Of a DNA stretch of 64,000 nt, positions 18,801 through 27,087 are shown one piece after another. Made by a program: the position numbers and the translations under genes. The stretch is from Acidobacteriota bacterium (GTDB lineage Bacteria; Acidobacteriota; Vicinamibacteria; Vicinamibacterales; UBA8438): the NCBI GenBank assembly GCA_009861545.1, contig VXME01000061.1, positions 39,547 to 103,546 on the forward strand, given 5' to 3'. Numbering within the stretch: the stretch's first letter is position 1; the number at the start of each line of letters is the position of its first letter. The notes beneath the pieces are model-generated. The model searched no databases. It was given only the letters and a program-made list of their open reading frames with translations, and had not been told where the DNA came from.

Positions 18801-18936
18801 GGAGATCGAGGAGAGCCTGGCCTTCCTGGCCGCCATGCGCGAGACCGCGCCCGGCGGCGGGGACGCCGACCGCTTCGCGTGGACGCGCCTGTGCCACGTC
18901 ATCCTCGGCGCGAGCGAGTTCATCTACGTCGATTGA
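15898..18936 (+). CDS. DUF1549/DUF1553 planctomycete-type cytochrome c protein (PSCyt1-PSCyt2-PSD1)
   Basis: 1012 residues. Signal peptide [21 protein letters not shown] with cleavage near ARGQE. An N-terminal cytochrome domain has [10 protein letters not shown] (CxxCH). DUF1549 begins [16 protein letters not shown] and contains [16 protein letters not shown] and [18 protein letters not shown], with a second CxxCH in [18 protein letters not shown]. The C-terminal DUF1553 has [20 protein letters not shown] and [19 protein letters not shown]. The middle (480-640) holds a long charged helical insert. The family is exported and of unknown activity, nearly always paired with a DUF1501 protein, which here starts 63 bases downstream. 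Probably part of an outer polysaccharide-degrading system. Confidence 0.9.
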   Translation: [1012 protein letters not shown]

Positions 18937-18999
18937 CGCGATCAGCGAGAGCGGGGCAGGGCCCGCCGGGACAGTCGGGCCCCACACCGGGAGAAAACG

Positions 19000-20424
19000 A
19001 TGCGCCATCCCCACTACCAGGCACCGCCGGTGACCCGCCGGGACATGCTCAAGGCCTGCGGCTGCGGCTTCGGAGGACTGGCCCTGTCATCGCTGCTCCA
19101 GCGGGACGTGCTGGCCGCGCAGGACAACCCGCTGGCCCCGAGGGCGCCCCACTTCGCGCCCCGCGCCAAGCGCATCATCTTCCTGCACATGCACGGCGGC
19201 CCGTCGCAGCACGACCTGTTCGAGTACAAGCCGCTGTTGATTCGCGACGACAACAGGCCGCTGCCGTTCGCCAAGCCCGACGTGCAGTTCAACGAGACCG
19301 GCAACCTGTTCAAGAGCCCCTGGGAGTTCAAGCAGCACGGGCAGTCGGGCCACTGGGTGAGCGAGCTGCTGCCCCACTTGGCCGGGGTCGCCGACGACCT
19401 CTGCTTCGTGCGCTCGATGTACGGCACCAACGCCGCCCACGGCGGGGCCATCCTCGCGATGAACACGGGCAGCGACCGCTTCGTGCGGCCCTCGATGGGG
19501 TCGTGGATCTCGTACGGGCTCGGGACCGAGAACGAGAATCTTCCCGCCTTCATGACCATCTGCCCGTCGTACCAGCACGGCGGCGTGCAGAACTACTCGG
19601 CCGCGTTCCTGCCCGCCGCCTACAACGGCACCGCGATCGGCAACACGCGGATGAACACCGCCGAGGCGACCATCGACTTCCTCGAGAACCAGGCGGTCAG
19701 CCCCGCCGTGCAGCGGGCCGAGGTCGACCTGCTCCAGCGCTGGCAGCGCCGGCAGCTCGAAGCGACCGGGCCCGATCTCGCCCTCGAGGGCCGCATCGAG
19801 TCGTACGAGCTCGCGTTCCGCATGCAGACCGAGGCGCCCGAGGTGATGAGCGTCGAGGGCGAGTCCGAGGCTACCCGGCGCCTCTACGGCCTCGACGACC
19901 CGGTGGCCGGCGACTTCGGGCTGCGCTGCCTCCTCGCCCGGCGGTTCTCCGAGTCGGGGGTGCGCTTCGTGCAGGCCACTCACGGGCCCGACACGAAGTG
20001 GGACCACCATTCCGGGCTGATCACGGGGCTGCCCCGGAGCTGCGCCGAGATCGACCGGCCGGTGGCCGGGCTGATCACCGACCTCAAGCAGCGGGGCCTC
20101 CTCGACGAGACCCTGGTGCTGTGGGGCGGCGAGTTCGGGCGCACGCCCGGGGCGGAAGCGGGGGCCCGCAACGGCCGCGACCACAACCCCCACGGCTACA
20201 CCATGTTCATGGCCGGGGGTGGCGTGAAGGGCGGCCACAGCCACGGCCGCACCGACGACTACGGCTACTACGCCATCGAGAACAAGGTCCACATCCACGA
20301 CCTGCACGCGACCATCCTGCACCTGCTCGGCCTCGACCACGAGCGCCTGACCTACCGGAGCCAGGGACGCGACTTCCGGCTCACCGACGTGGCCGGCGTC
20401 GTCGTGGAGGACATCCTGGCCTGA
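19000..20424 (+). CDS. DUF1501 family Tat-exported protein
   Basis: 474 residues with a twin-arginine signal (TRRDMLKACGCGFGGLALSS). The DUF1501 hallmarks are present: KRIIFLHMHGGPSQHDLFEYKP, SMYGTNAAHGGAI, TLVLWGGEFGRTPGAE and GRDHNPHGYTMFMAGGGVKGG. The fold resembles alkaline phosphatase/sulfatase enzymes, and the His/Asp-rich motifs suggest a metal site, but no activity is established. It is the obligate neighbour of DUF1549/DUF1553 proteins and is co-directional with one here. Start at 19000 has GGGAGAAAACG before it. Confidence 0.9.
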   Translation: MRHPHYQAPPVTRRDMLKACGCGFGGLALSSLLQRDVLAAQDNPLAPRAPHFAPRAKRIIFLHMHGGPSQHDLFEYKPLLIRDDNRPLPFAKPDVQFNETGNLFKSPWEFKQHGQSGHWVSELLPHLAGVADDLCFVRSMYGTNAAHGGAILAMNTGSDRFVRPSMGSWISYGLGTENENLPAFMTICPSYQHGGVQNYSAAFLPAAYNGTAIGNTRMNTAEATIDFLENQAVSPAVQRAEVDLLQRWQRRQLEATGPDLALEGRIESYELAFRMQTEAPEVMSVEGESEATRRLYGLDDPVAGDFGLRCLLARRFSESGVRFVQATHGPDTKWDHHSGLITGLPRSCAEIDRPVAGLITDLKQRGLLDETLVLWGGEFGRTPGAEAGARNGRDHNPHGYTMFMAGGGVKGGHSHGRTDDYGYYAIENKVHIHDLHATILHLLGLDHERLTYRSQGRDFRLTDVAGVVVEDILA

Positions 20425-20549
20425 TGGCGCGGACGCGCGTGTTCGGCCCCGTCCGGCCGAGCGGTGCTGGCGGCGGGCGCAATAGCGCTACGGCTCGCCC
20501 TCGAAGAAGGGCGGCCAATTCCCCCTGAAATGCCATAATTGCTCTCATT

Positions 20550-21695
20550 GTGGCGATAGAGAGGGAATTTTTACGGCCGCCTTCGGGACACTTCTTCCTG
20601 TTCGGCCCGCGCGGAACCGGCAAGAGCACCTGGCTGCAGGCCACGTTCCCGAACGCCGCCCGGATCGATCTGCTCGCGCCGGCCCAGCAGCGGCTGTACG
20701 CGGCGCGGCCGGAGCGGCTGCGGGAGCTGGCCGCGGCGCCCGGCGTGGCCGACCTCGTGATCGACGAGGTGCAGCGGGTTCCCGAGCTGCTGACCGTCGT
20801 TCACCAGTTGACGGAGGAGTCCGGCCGCCCGCGTTTCGTGCTCACCGGATCGAGCGCGCGCAAGCTCAAGCGCAGCGGAGTCGATCTGCTCGCCGGTCGC
20901 GCGGTCGTGCGATCGATGCATCCGTTCATGGCCGCGCTCGGCCCGCGCTTCGACTTGGCGGCGGCCCTCGACCAGGGGTTGTTGCCCTTGATCTGGGACG
21001 CCGGCGATCCTGCGGATACGCTGAGCGCCTACGCGGGGCTCTACGTCCAGCAGGAGGTCCAGACGGAGGGGCTGGTGCGCGACCTGGGCGCGTTCCACCG
21101 GTTCCTCGAAGCCATCAGCTTCTCGCACTCGGCCGTGCTCAACACCAGCGACGTGGCGCGAGAGTGCGCGGTGCGGCGCAAGACGGTGGAGGGGTTCATC
21201 GAGATCGTCGAGGACCTGCTGCTGGCGTTCCGGCTCCCGGTCTTCACCCGCCGCGCGCGCCGGCAGGTCACCGCGCACCCGAAGTTCTACTTCGCCGACG
21301 CCGGCGTGTTTCGCTCCCTGCGGCCGGCGGGACCGTTGGACCGGCCGCAGGAGGCCAGTGGCGCGGCGCTGGAGGGGCTGGTCGCGCAGCACCTGCGGGC
21401 GTGGATCGACTATTCGGGAGCCGCCGCCACGCTCGCGTTCTGGCGCACGCGGGCCGGCAGCGAGGTCGACTTCGTGCTCTACGGCCGCGACGTCTTCTGG
21501 GCTCTCGAGGTCAAGCACGCTGCGCGCATCCGGCCGGCGGATCTCAGGTCTCTGAAGAGCTTCGCCCGCGACTATCCGGAAGCGCAGCCCCGGCTGGCCT
21601 ACCTCGGCGACGAACGCCTGCGGATCGACGGCATCCTGTGCGTGCCGGTGACCGAGCTGCTGCACGGCATCGTTCCGGGGAAGCCGCTGCCCTGA
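20550..21695 (+). CDS. AAA ATPase with DUF4143 domain
   Basis: 381 residues from the GTG at 20550. Walker A is GPRGTGKST (19-27), Walker B is LVIDEVQRV (69-77), then the sensor motif LTGSSARKLKRSG. The C-terminal DUF4143 domain includes HPKFYFADAGVFRSL and a nuclease-like FWRTRAGSEVDFVL...EVK stretch. These proteins are common in accessory regions and their cellular role is not known. Only ten bases separate a CATAAT hexamer (20534-20539) from the start codon and there is no Shine-Dalgarno, so the mRNA is nearly leaderless. Confidence 0.87.
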   Translation: MAIEREFLRPPSGHFFLFGPRGTGKSTWLQATFPNAARIDLLAPAQQRLYAARPERLRELAAAPGVADLVIDEVQRVPELLTVVHQLTEESGRPRFVLTGSSARKLKRSGVDLLAGRAVVRSMHPFMAALGPRFDLAAALDQGLLPLIWDAGDPADTLSAYAGLYVQQEVQTEGLVRDLGAFHRFLEAISFSHSAVLNTSDVARECAVRRKTVEGFIEIVEDLLLAFRLPVFTRRARRQVTAHPKFYFADAGVFRSLRPAGPLDRPQEASGAALEGLVAQHLRAWIDYSGAAATLAFWRTRAGSEVDFVLYGRDVFWALEVKHAARIRPADLRSLKSFARDYPEAQPRLAYLGDERLRIDGILCVPVTELLHGIVPGKPLP

Positions 21696-21781
21696 TGGCG
21701 GCAGCCGGCGGCGTGGTATCGTCGGGCGAATCCGATGCTGGCGCCGGCCGCGCCGGGCCAATACAGGCGGAGGCGACGCCC

Positions 21782-23380
21782 ATGAGATGTAATCCGGGAC
21801 TCTTCCGCGGCTCGTTCCGATGGCGGGCGATCGCGCCGCCGGCGGCCCTGGCCTTCCTGCTCGCCGCGCTCCCCCTGGCCGCGCAGCCGGCGAGCGAGGC
21901 CGCACCGGCGCCGGCCGACCGCCCGAACATCCTGTTCCTGTTCGCGGACGATCAGCGCGCGGACACGATCGGCGCCTCGGGCAACGAGTGGATCGACACT
22001 CCGAACCTCGACCGACTGGCCGCCGAGGGCCTGAGCTTCGAGCGCAACTACGTGTTCGGCTCCAACAGCGGCGCGGTGTGCGTGCCGAGCCGGGCGATGG
22101 TGCTGACCGGCAGGAGCTGGATGCGCTCGCCGAACGACATGCGGGGCGTCCCGACCCTGCCGCGCGAGCTGGAGGCGGTGGGCTACCGCACCTTCATCAC
22201 CGGGAAGTGGCACAACGGCGAAGAGGCGCTGCTGCGCAGCTTCGATCATGGCACGGCGGTGTACCTGGGCGGCATGGCCGATCACACGCAGGTGGAGGTG
22301 CAGGACATCGAAGACGGCAGGCTGGTCCGCCGGCGCGTCGGGCGGGAGTTCTCGAGCGAGCTGTTCGCCGACGCGGTGATCGCGTTTCTGGACGAGCAGG
22401 CGCGTCTGGAGGAACAGGCACCGCTGCGGGAGCAGGCGCGCGCCGCCGGGCAGTCCGGGTCGCAGCCGGAGCAGCCGTTCTTCGCCTACGTGCCGTTCAT
22501 GGCGCCCCACGATCCGCGTCAGCCGCCGCCCGAGTACCGCGAGCGCTACTACCGCCGCAACCTGCCGCTGCCGGCCAACTTCATGCCGCAGCACCCGTTC
22601 GACCACGGCGCCCTGATCCTGCGCGACGAGAACCTGGGCGCCTGGCCGCGCACGCCGGAGATCATCCGCGATCAGTTGGCCGAGTACTACGGCCTCATCA
22701 CCCACCTGGACGAGCAGGTGGGGCGGATTCTCCAGGCACTGGAGGAGAACGGTCAGGCCGACAACACCGTGGTCGTCTACGCCGCCGACCACGGGCTGGC
22801 GATGGGCAGCCACGGGTTGCTCGGCAAGCAGAACCTGTACGAGCACTCGATGCGTTGCCCGCTGATCATCCGCGGGCCGGGCATCCCACAAGGCTCGACG
22901 GATGCCTTCACCTACCTCTACGACCTGTTCCCGACCCTGCTCGGACTGGCTTCCGCACAGACGCCGCCCGGCATCGACGGCCGGGACCTGGGGGCACTGT
23001 GGTCGGGCGAGGGCGAGACGGCCTGGCGCCAGAGCCTGTTCCTGCCGTACCGGGACCTGATGCGCTCGGTGCGCGACGAGCGGTACAAGCTGATCGTCTA
23101 TCCCAAGGTGAACCACCGGCAGTTGTTCGACCTCGCCGACGATCCCGACGAGCTGCGCAACCTCGCGGCCGACCCCGCGCACGGGCAGACCCTGGCCCGC
23201 ATGGAAGCGTTGCTCGAAGGCTGGAGAGCCGCGCTGGCCGATCCCGTGCCGCTCGAAGCCTCCGACCCGTTGCCGCTCCGGCGCGATCTCACCGGGCAGG
23301 CGCGCGAGCCGGACCGCTGGCAGCCACGGTGGATCGTGGACAAGTACTTCGATCCACCGGCCTCGACCGATCCCAGGTAG
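21782..23380 (+). CDS. Periplasmic type I sulfatase
   Basis: 532 residues from the ATG at 21782 with a signal peptide (AALAFLLAALPLAAQ). An earlier in-frame ATG at 21695 overlaps the ATPase stop but would bury the signal. PNILFLFADDQRADTIG gives the first metal ligands. GAVCVPSRAMVLTG holds the CxPSR motif with C100, the residue converted to formylglycine. TGKWHNGEE and AADHGLAMGSHGLLGKQ complete the active site. The end (DRWQPRWIVDKYFDPP) is typical. It cleaves sulfate esters, most likely from a polysaccharide or glycan. No formylglycine-generating enzyme is in the window. Confidence 0.92.
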   Translation: MRCNPGLFRGSFRWRAIAPPAALAFLLAALPLAAQPASEAAPAPADRPNILFLFADDQRADTIGASGNEWIDTPNLDRLAAEGLSFERNYVFGSNSGAVCVPSRAMVLTGRSWMRSPNDMRGVPTLPRELEAVGYRTFITGKWHNGEEALLRSFDHGTAVYLGGMADHTQVEVQDIEDGRLVRRRVGREFSSELFADAVIAFLDEQARLEEQAPLREQARAAGQSGSQPEQPFFAYVPFMAPHDPRQPPPEYRERYYRRNLPLPANFMPQHPFDHGALILRDENLGAWPRTPEIIRDQLAEYYGLITHLDEQVGRILQALEENGQADNTVVVYAADHGLAMGSHGLLGKQNLYEHSMRCPLIIRGPGIPQGSTDAFTYLYDLFPTLLGLASAQTPPGIDGRDLGALWSGEGETAWRQSLFLPYRDLMRSVRDERYKLIVYPKVNHRQLFDLADDPDELRNLAADPAHGQTLARMEALLEGWRAALADPVPLEASDPLPLRRDLTGQAREPDRWQPRWIVDKYFDPPASTDPR

Positions 23381-23710
23381 CACGGTCGTGGACATCGCCC
23401 TCGCTCAGCGTGCCCGAAGCGCGCGTTCATCGGGGCCGGTCAATTCGTTCCTTTCCAAAACTTGACCAGCTCAGCAGCGAGCCTTTCAGCTCCCTTCTTT
23501 GTCAGGACAAACTTAACGATTATCGACACTCTCAAATTCGCCCGAGCTGGCTGCTTGTTCGCCTGAGCCTGCTCAAACCAGTTTCCGTTGCTGTAAGTTT
23601 GATGGGGAAATCCCTATCCATGGGATACGACGGTGTCAAGATGTCGGCATCACAGACCCTTGTTCGACGCGAGTGCGATCTTTGGAACACGGGGGTGGCG
23701 GCGGAGGCGC
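23381..23710. other. Low-GC intergenic stretch with one broken gene end
   Basis: About 330 bases, clearly more AT-rich than the flanks, between the sulfatase and HigA2. On the minus strand a frame ending at 23440 encodes VKFVLTKKGAERLAAELVKF, which looks like the real C-terminus of a small protein, but an in-frame TAG near 23610 and the lack of an ATG show that the front is missing. No further gene is visible on either strand. It looks like imported, decaying DNA. Confidence 0.4.
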
Positions 23711-24037
23711 TCATGCTTCGATACTGAGTCTCCCCCGTTGTTCCGAACGGGACTCTCGAATGACGATGTTGACGTCGCGTCCCAGTGCCGTCAGCAGGCG
23801 CAGCAGGCGCTCCATGGAGTACTCCCGAAAACTGCCCCGCAGCAGGCGTGACACATCGGGTTGCGACAGCCCGAGTAGCTTCGCGGCTTCGACCTGCTTG
23901 AGGCCGCGCCGGCGAATGATCTCGTCGATGCGGGTGACGAGTTGCGCCTTGAGCAGGTGCGCTTCGGCGTCCGGGAGCTCCAGGTCTGCGAAGACGTTGC
24001 CGCCACCGCGTTCGATCTCGTCCTTGTCGGCAGTCAT
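23711..24037 (-). CDS. HigA2-type XRE antitoxin
   Basis: 108 residues from the ATG at 24037. After an acidic N-terminus (MTADKDEIERGGGNVFADL) comes a helix-turn-helix: ITRRR-like GLKQVEAAKLLGLSQPDVSRLLRG, then YSMERLLRLLTALGRDVNI. This is the HigA2/YgfS-like antitoxin family paired with Gp49-type HigB2 toxins. The toxin gene ends four bases upstream (24042), and that copy is missing its front, so this antitoxin may now be an orphan. Low-GC DNA follows it. Confidence 0.85.
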   Translation of the reverse strand: MTADKDEIERGGGNVFADLELPDAEAHLLKAQLVTRIDEIIRRRGLKQVEAAKLLGLSQPDVSRLLRGSFREYSMERLLRLLTALGRDVNIVIRESRSEQRGRLSIEA

Positions 24038-24041
24038 CGAT

Positions 24042-24302
24042 CTACCCTCCACCATAATTCTCGTCGTGGTGTTGCTGCGCGGCTTCGAGCCTGCGTCTGA
24101 CCAGGTCGATCTCCTGCTTCGGCGTTGCGATTCCCCGCTTGGCCTTCTTTTGGAAGACGTGCAGGACGTAGACAGCGAACTTGAATCGGACCGTGTACAC
24201 CACACGGAAAGTGTCACCATCATGGCGCGAGGAGATCTCCTGGCTGCGCAGGTCAAGGCTCGAGAACTCATCCCGGCCGCGCCGGCCTCGGTCAGAGACT
24301 TC
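24042..24302 (-). pseudogene. HigB2 (phage Gp49-like) toxin, N-terminal half missing
   Basis: The minus frame ending in TAG at 24042 encodes a typical Gp49/HigB2 C-terminal half: HDGDTFRVVYTVRFKFAVYV, then LHVFQKKAKRGIATPKQEID and LVRRRLEAAQQHHDE. Going upstream, the frame stays open only to 24302, where an in-frame TGA sits inside the last codons of the ADOP gene. There is no start codon, and about 40 N-terminal residues of the family are absent. The break is thus within a few bases of the ADOP 3' end. Coupled to the HigA2 gene four bases downstream. Confidence 0.72.
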
Positions 24303-26847
24303 TCATCGGCACGATGGCGGCAGCGCGGCCCGCCGGAATGAGGGCGGCGACCAGCGCGCACGCGGCGAGTGCGCCGGCGGCGACGGCAAGGGATAGCGGA
24401 TCCCAGAAGGACACGCCATGGAGCTGGCTTGCCATGACCCGGACGGCGCCGACGGCGAGAGGCAGGCCGAGAACGAGCCCCACCGCCACACGCCGAAACG
24501 CTTGACGCAACACCATCCCGATCACCTTGACGCGGTCCGCGCCAAGTGCCATCCGGATGCCGATTTCGTTGGCCTGCTGCGCCACCATGTACGCCGTGAC
24601 GCCGTACACGCCAACGCCGGCCAGCAGGAGGGAGACAATCGCGAACAGGCCTGCCAGGCTCGCAACAGCCTGCTCTCGATCGGACGCCAGCTCGATTTGC
24701 TGCTGCATCGTTCTGATGCTGACGATCGTCAGGTTGGGATCGGCTTCCGCCAGCGTCCTCCTCAGAATCGGCTCGATTTCGCCAAGCGCCGAGTCGGTCA
24801 CCACCACGATGCCCTGGACGAAATGGGAGAGTCGCTCGACCATCCTCCTGTAGTCGGTCGCATACTCGATGCGCTGTGCGAGCGGAACGAAGAACATCGG
24901 ACCCGCCGGTTCGCTCAGTCCCGCCCGCAGGAACTTCGTGTCGCGTATGATGCCGACGATGCGGAACGTATCGGCGTTCTCGGGCCGCTCGACGCCGAAG
25001 TGTTGACCGACAGGATCTTCATCCTCCCCGAAGAAGCGCCTCACGAACGCCTCGTTCACGATTGCAACCGGGGCAGTCGTCTCGTTGTCGGTTTCCGCGA
25101 ACAGGCGTCCCCTGGCGAGCGTGACGCCCAGGTTCTGAAGATAGTCGGCGCTGACGCGGTTCCAGGATGCTGACGCTTCGTCGCTCGGATTCGACGGCTG
25201 CCCGGCCACCAGAATCGTCTCGCTCCAGCTCGAATAGAGCGGATTGGTCAGCGCGAGTCCGGCGCCACGCACGCCGGGGAGGCTTGCAAGCCGCCGCTCG
25301 ATGTCGTGATAGAGGGCCGACAGCCGCTCCGGCGTGTAGGTGGACGGCAGGCGCTTCAAGCCGATCAGCACGCGTCCCTGCACTTCGTAGCCGACGTCCT
25401 GGCGTTGCAGATTCGCGAGACTGCGCTCGAGCATCGCGGCTCCGGCAACGACCGCGACGGAAATCGACAACTGAACGATCAGCAGCGCCGTGCGAAAGCG
25501 GAACGAATGCCGGCCGATGCTGCGGCCCTGGCCACGCAACGCATCGATCGGGTCGGTCCGCGTTGCAAGCCATGCAGGCGCCGTACCGAACCCGATGCCC
25601 GTGACGAGCGCCAGCCCGGCGGCGAAAGCCAGCACGACCGGCGATGGCGTCGTCGCGATCGGCACGAACTGCGAGCTCTGGAACACTAGCGCGACCAGCA
25701 GGCGCGCGCCCGCGGCGGCTACCAGCAGCCCGGCGGCTCCTCCCGCGGCCGCGAGCAGCATTCCCTCCGCAAGCGCTTCCCCCACGATCCGCCGGCGCGT
25801 TGCCCCGAGCGCCAGGCGCACGGCCGTTTGCGCCCTGCGGGCGACCGCCCGGGCCAGCAGAAGGTTCGCGACGTTCGCGCACGCCACGACCAGGACGAGA
25901 CCGCAGATGGCGAGCAGGATCCGCAGGCTGGGTCCGTACTGGTCCCGCATGGAAAGGCCCGCGAGACTGATGCCCGTGCCTGCCGGAACGACCCGGATCG
26001 TCTGGTTGGAGAGCTCGCGAACGATGTCCGGCATTCGGTTGGCCGGGTAGTCGGCCTCGTACTGGATCCAGCGGCGCAGGATGCCGGTCAGGCGCGGAGC
26101 CACGCCCGCGATCGGGGCAACGTCGCGGAGACGACCGATCGCGAACAGCCACGGCGAAATCGACTGCTGCAGCAACGAGCCGTCGCCGGCGATCAGCGGC
26201 TCCTGCTGCAGTGGGATCCACATGCCCGGCGGGTCCGCGCGAACCGTTTCGCCGAAAAACCCCGGCGCCGCCACGCCGACGACCGTGAACGGGTGACCTT
26301 CCACGACCATCGTCGAGCCGAGGAGCGACGGGTCCGCCCCGTAGACGCCTTGCCACAGTCGATGGCTCAGCACGACGACAGGAGGCGCCGCCGGCCGGTC
26401 GTCATCCGCCGCGAGCAGCCGGCCGCTGGAAGCGCCGACGCCGAGCGTGGAGAAATACGATCCGCTGACGTATTGTGCGCGCACGGGCCTGCCAGCCTCT
26501 TCCGCGCCTTGCCGCCGGACGCTCAACAGCGTGCCGCCCCAGTCGAACGCGGTGACGTCCTCGAACTCCGGCGCGCCGGCCTTCAATCGCTCGTAGAGCG
26601 GGAACGAGAACAGTCCCCAGCGGCCGTGGCGGCCCGTGGCGACGGTGTCGTCCCCGTCGCCGATCCTGTACAGCCGGGCCGGGTCCGACACCGGCAGCGG
26701 TCGGAGCATGACGCTGTCGATGAGCGTGAAGACGGCGGTCGTCCCGCCTGTTCCGAGCGCCAGCACGCCAACCGTCGCGAGACTGAACCCGGGCGTCCGC
26801 CGCAGCGAGCGGAGCATGTGGACGATGCCTCGGATCAGCGCCCACAT
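24292..26847 (-). CDS. ADOP-type ABC transporter permease
   Basis: 851 residues, starting MWALIRGIVHMLRSLRRTPG; it lacks the N-terminal LPAEVR region of the other ADOP (8633). First helix FSLATVGVLALGTGGTTAVF, MacB periplasmic domain, FtsX block (LLAICGLVLVVACANVANLLLARA), second periplasmic domain, and final FtsX block (VSLLLAGVGVYGVTAYMVAQQ). It ends IVPMRSL and stops three or so residues short of the usual PxxALRxE tail. This tail is where the toxin remnant begins. Upstream, the cognate PadR gene is reduced to its last 49 codons. The permease is flanked on both sides by broken genes attached to toxin-antitoxin modules. Confidence 0.88.
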   Translation of the reverse strand: MWALIRGIVHMLRSLRRTPGFSLATVGVLALGTGGTTAVFTLIDSVMLRPLPVSDPARLYRIGDGDDTVATGRHGRWGLFSFPLYERLKAGAPEFEDVTAFDWGGTLLSVRRQGAEEAGRPVRAQYVSGSYFSTLGVGASSGRLLAADDDRPAAPPVVVLSHRLWQGVYGADPSLLGSTMVVEGHPFTVVGVAAPGFFGETVRADPPGMWIPLQQEPLIAGDGSLLQQSISPWLFAIGRLRDVAPIAGVAPRLTGILRRWIQYEADYPANRMPDIVRELSNQTIRVVPAGTGISLAGLSMRDQYGPSLRILLAICGLVLVVACANVANLLLARAVARRAQTAVRLALGATRRRIVGEALAEGMLLAAAGGAAGLLVAAAGARLLVALVFQSSQFVPIATTPSPVVLAFAAGLALVTGIGFGTAPAWLATRTDPIDALRGQGRSIGRHSFRFRTALLIVQLSISVAVVAGAAMLERSLANLQRQDVGYEVQGRVLIGLKRLPSTYTPERLSALYHDIERRLASLPGVRGAGLALTNPLYSSWSETILVAGQPSNPSDEASASWNRVSADYLQNLGVTLARGRLFAETDNETTAPVAIVNEAFVRRFFGEDEDPVGQHFGVERPENADTFRIVGIIRDTKFLRAGLSEPAGPMFFVPLAQRIEYATDYRRMVERLSHFVQGIVVVTDSALGEIEPILRRTLAEADPNLTIVSIRTMQQQIELASDREQAVASLAGLFAIVSLLLAGVGVYGVTAYMVAQQANEIGIRMALGADRVKVIGMVLRQAFRRVAVGLVLGLPLAVGAVRVMASQLHGVSFWDPLSLAVAAGALAACALVAALIPAGRAAAIVPMRSL

Positions 26848-26898
26848 GCGACTACTCCGCGAGCAGCACCAGCGCCGGCAACGAACGGGACAGGGTCA

Positions 26899-27048
26899 TC
26901 ACGCCTCCTGGATGACGAGATCGATCGCGCCCGAGAGGTACTCCCAGGCGGCGACCTCGCGCTTGAGGTGCGCGCGCCCGGCGCTGGTCAGCGAGTAGAG
27001 CTTCGCCTCCCGGGCGGTCTCGGTCGCAGCCCAGCGACCGGCGATCCT
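26899..27048 (-). pseudogene. PadR regulator, only the C-terminal third remains
   Basis: Reading the minus strand in the frame that ends with TGA at 26899-26901 gives RWAATETAREAKLYSLTSAG, then RAHLKREVAAWEYLSGAIDL and VIQEA. This is the end of the wing and the C-terminal helix of a PadR-s2 protein. The helix-turn-helix part (about 60 residues) is missing. Homology stops at about 27048, three bases before the HigBA operator palindrome. In the intact arrangement (8304-8633) padR directly precedes the permease, as this fragment does for the ADOP at 26847. Confidence 0.7.
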
Positions 27049-27050
27049 TT

Positions 27051-27087
27051 ATGGACAAGTGTACCGTTATACGGTACACTTGTCCAT
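27051..27087 (+). promoter_or_regulatory. 37-bp palindromic operator/promoter of higBA
   Basis: Two perfect 17-base arms (starting ATGGACAAGTGTACCG and ending CGGTACACTTGTCCAT) around a 3-base centre. The right arm contains a -10 candidate TACACT (27075-27080) and the ATG of the toxin gene (27086), so repressor binding would cover both promoter and start codon. TATACG (27068-27073) is an alternative -10. HigA is the expected binding protein. Confidence 0.75.
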
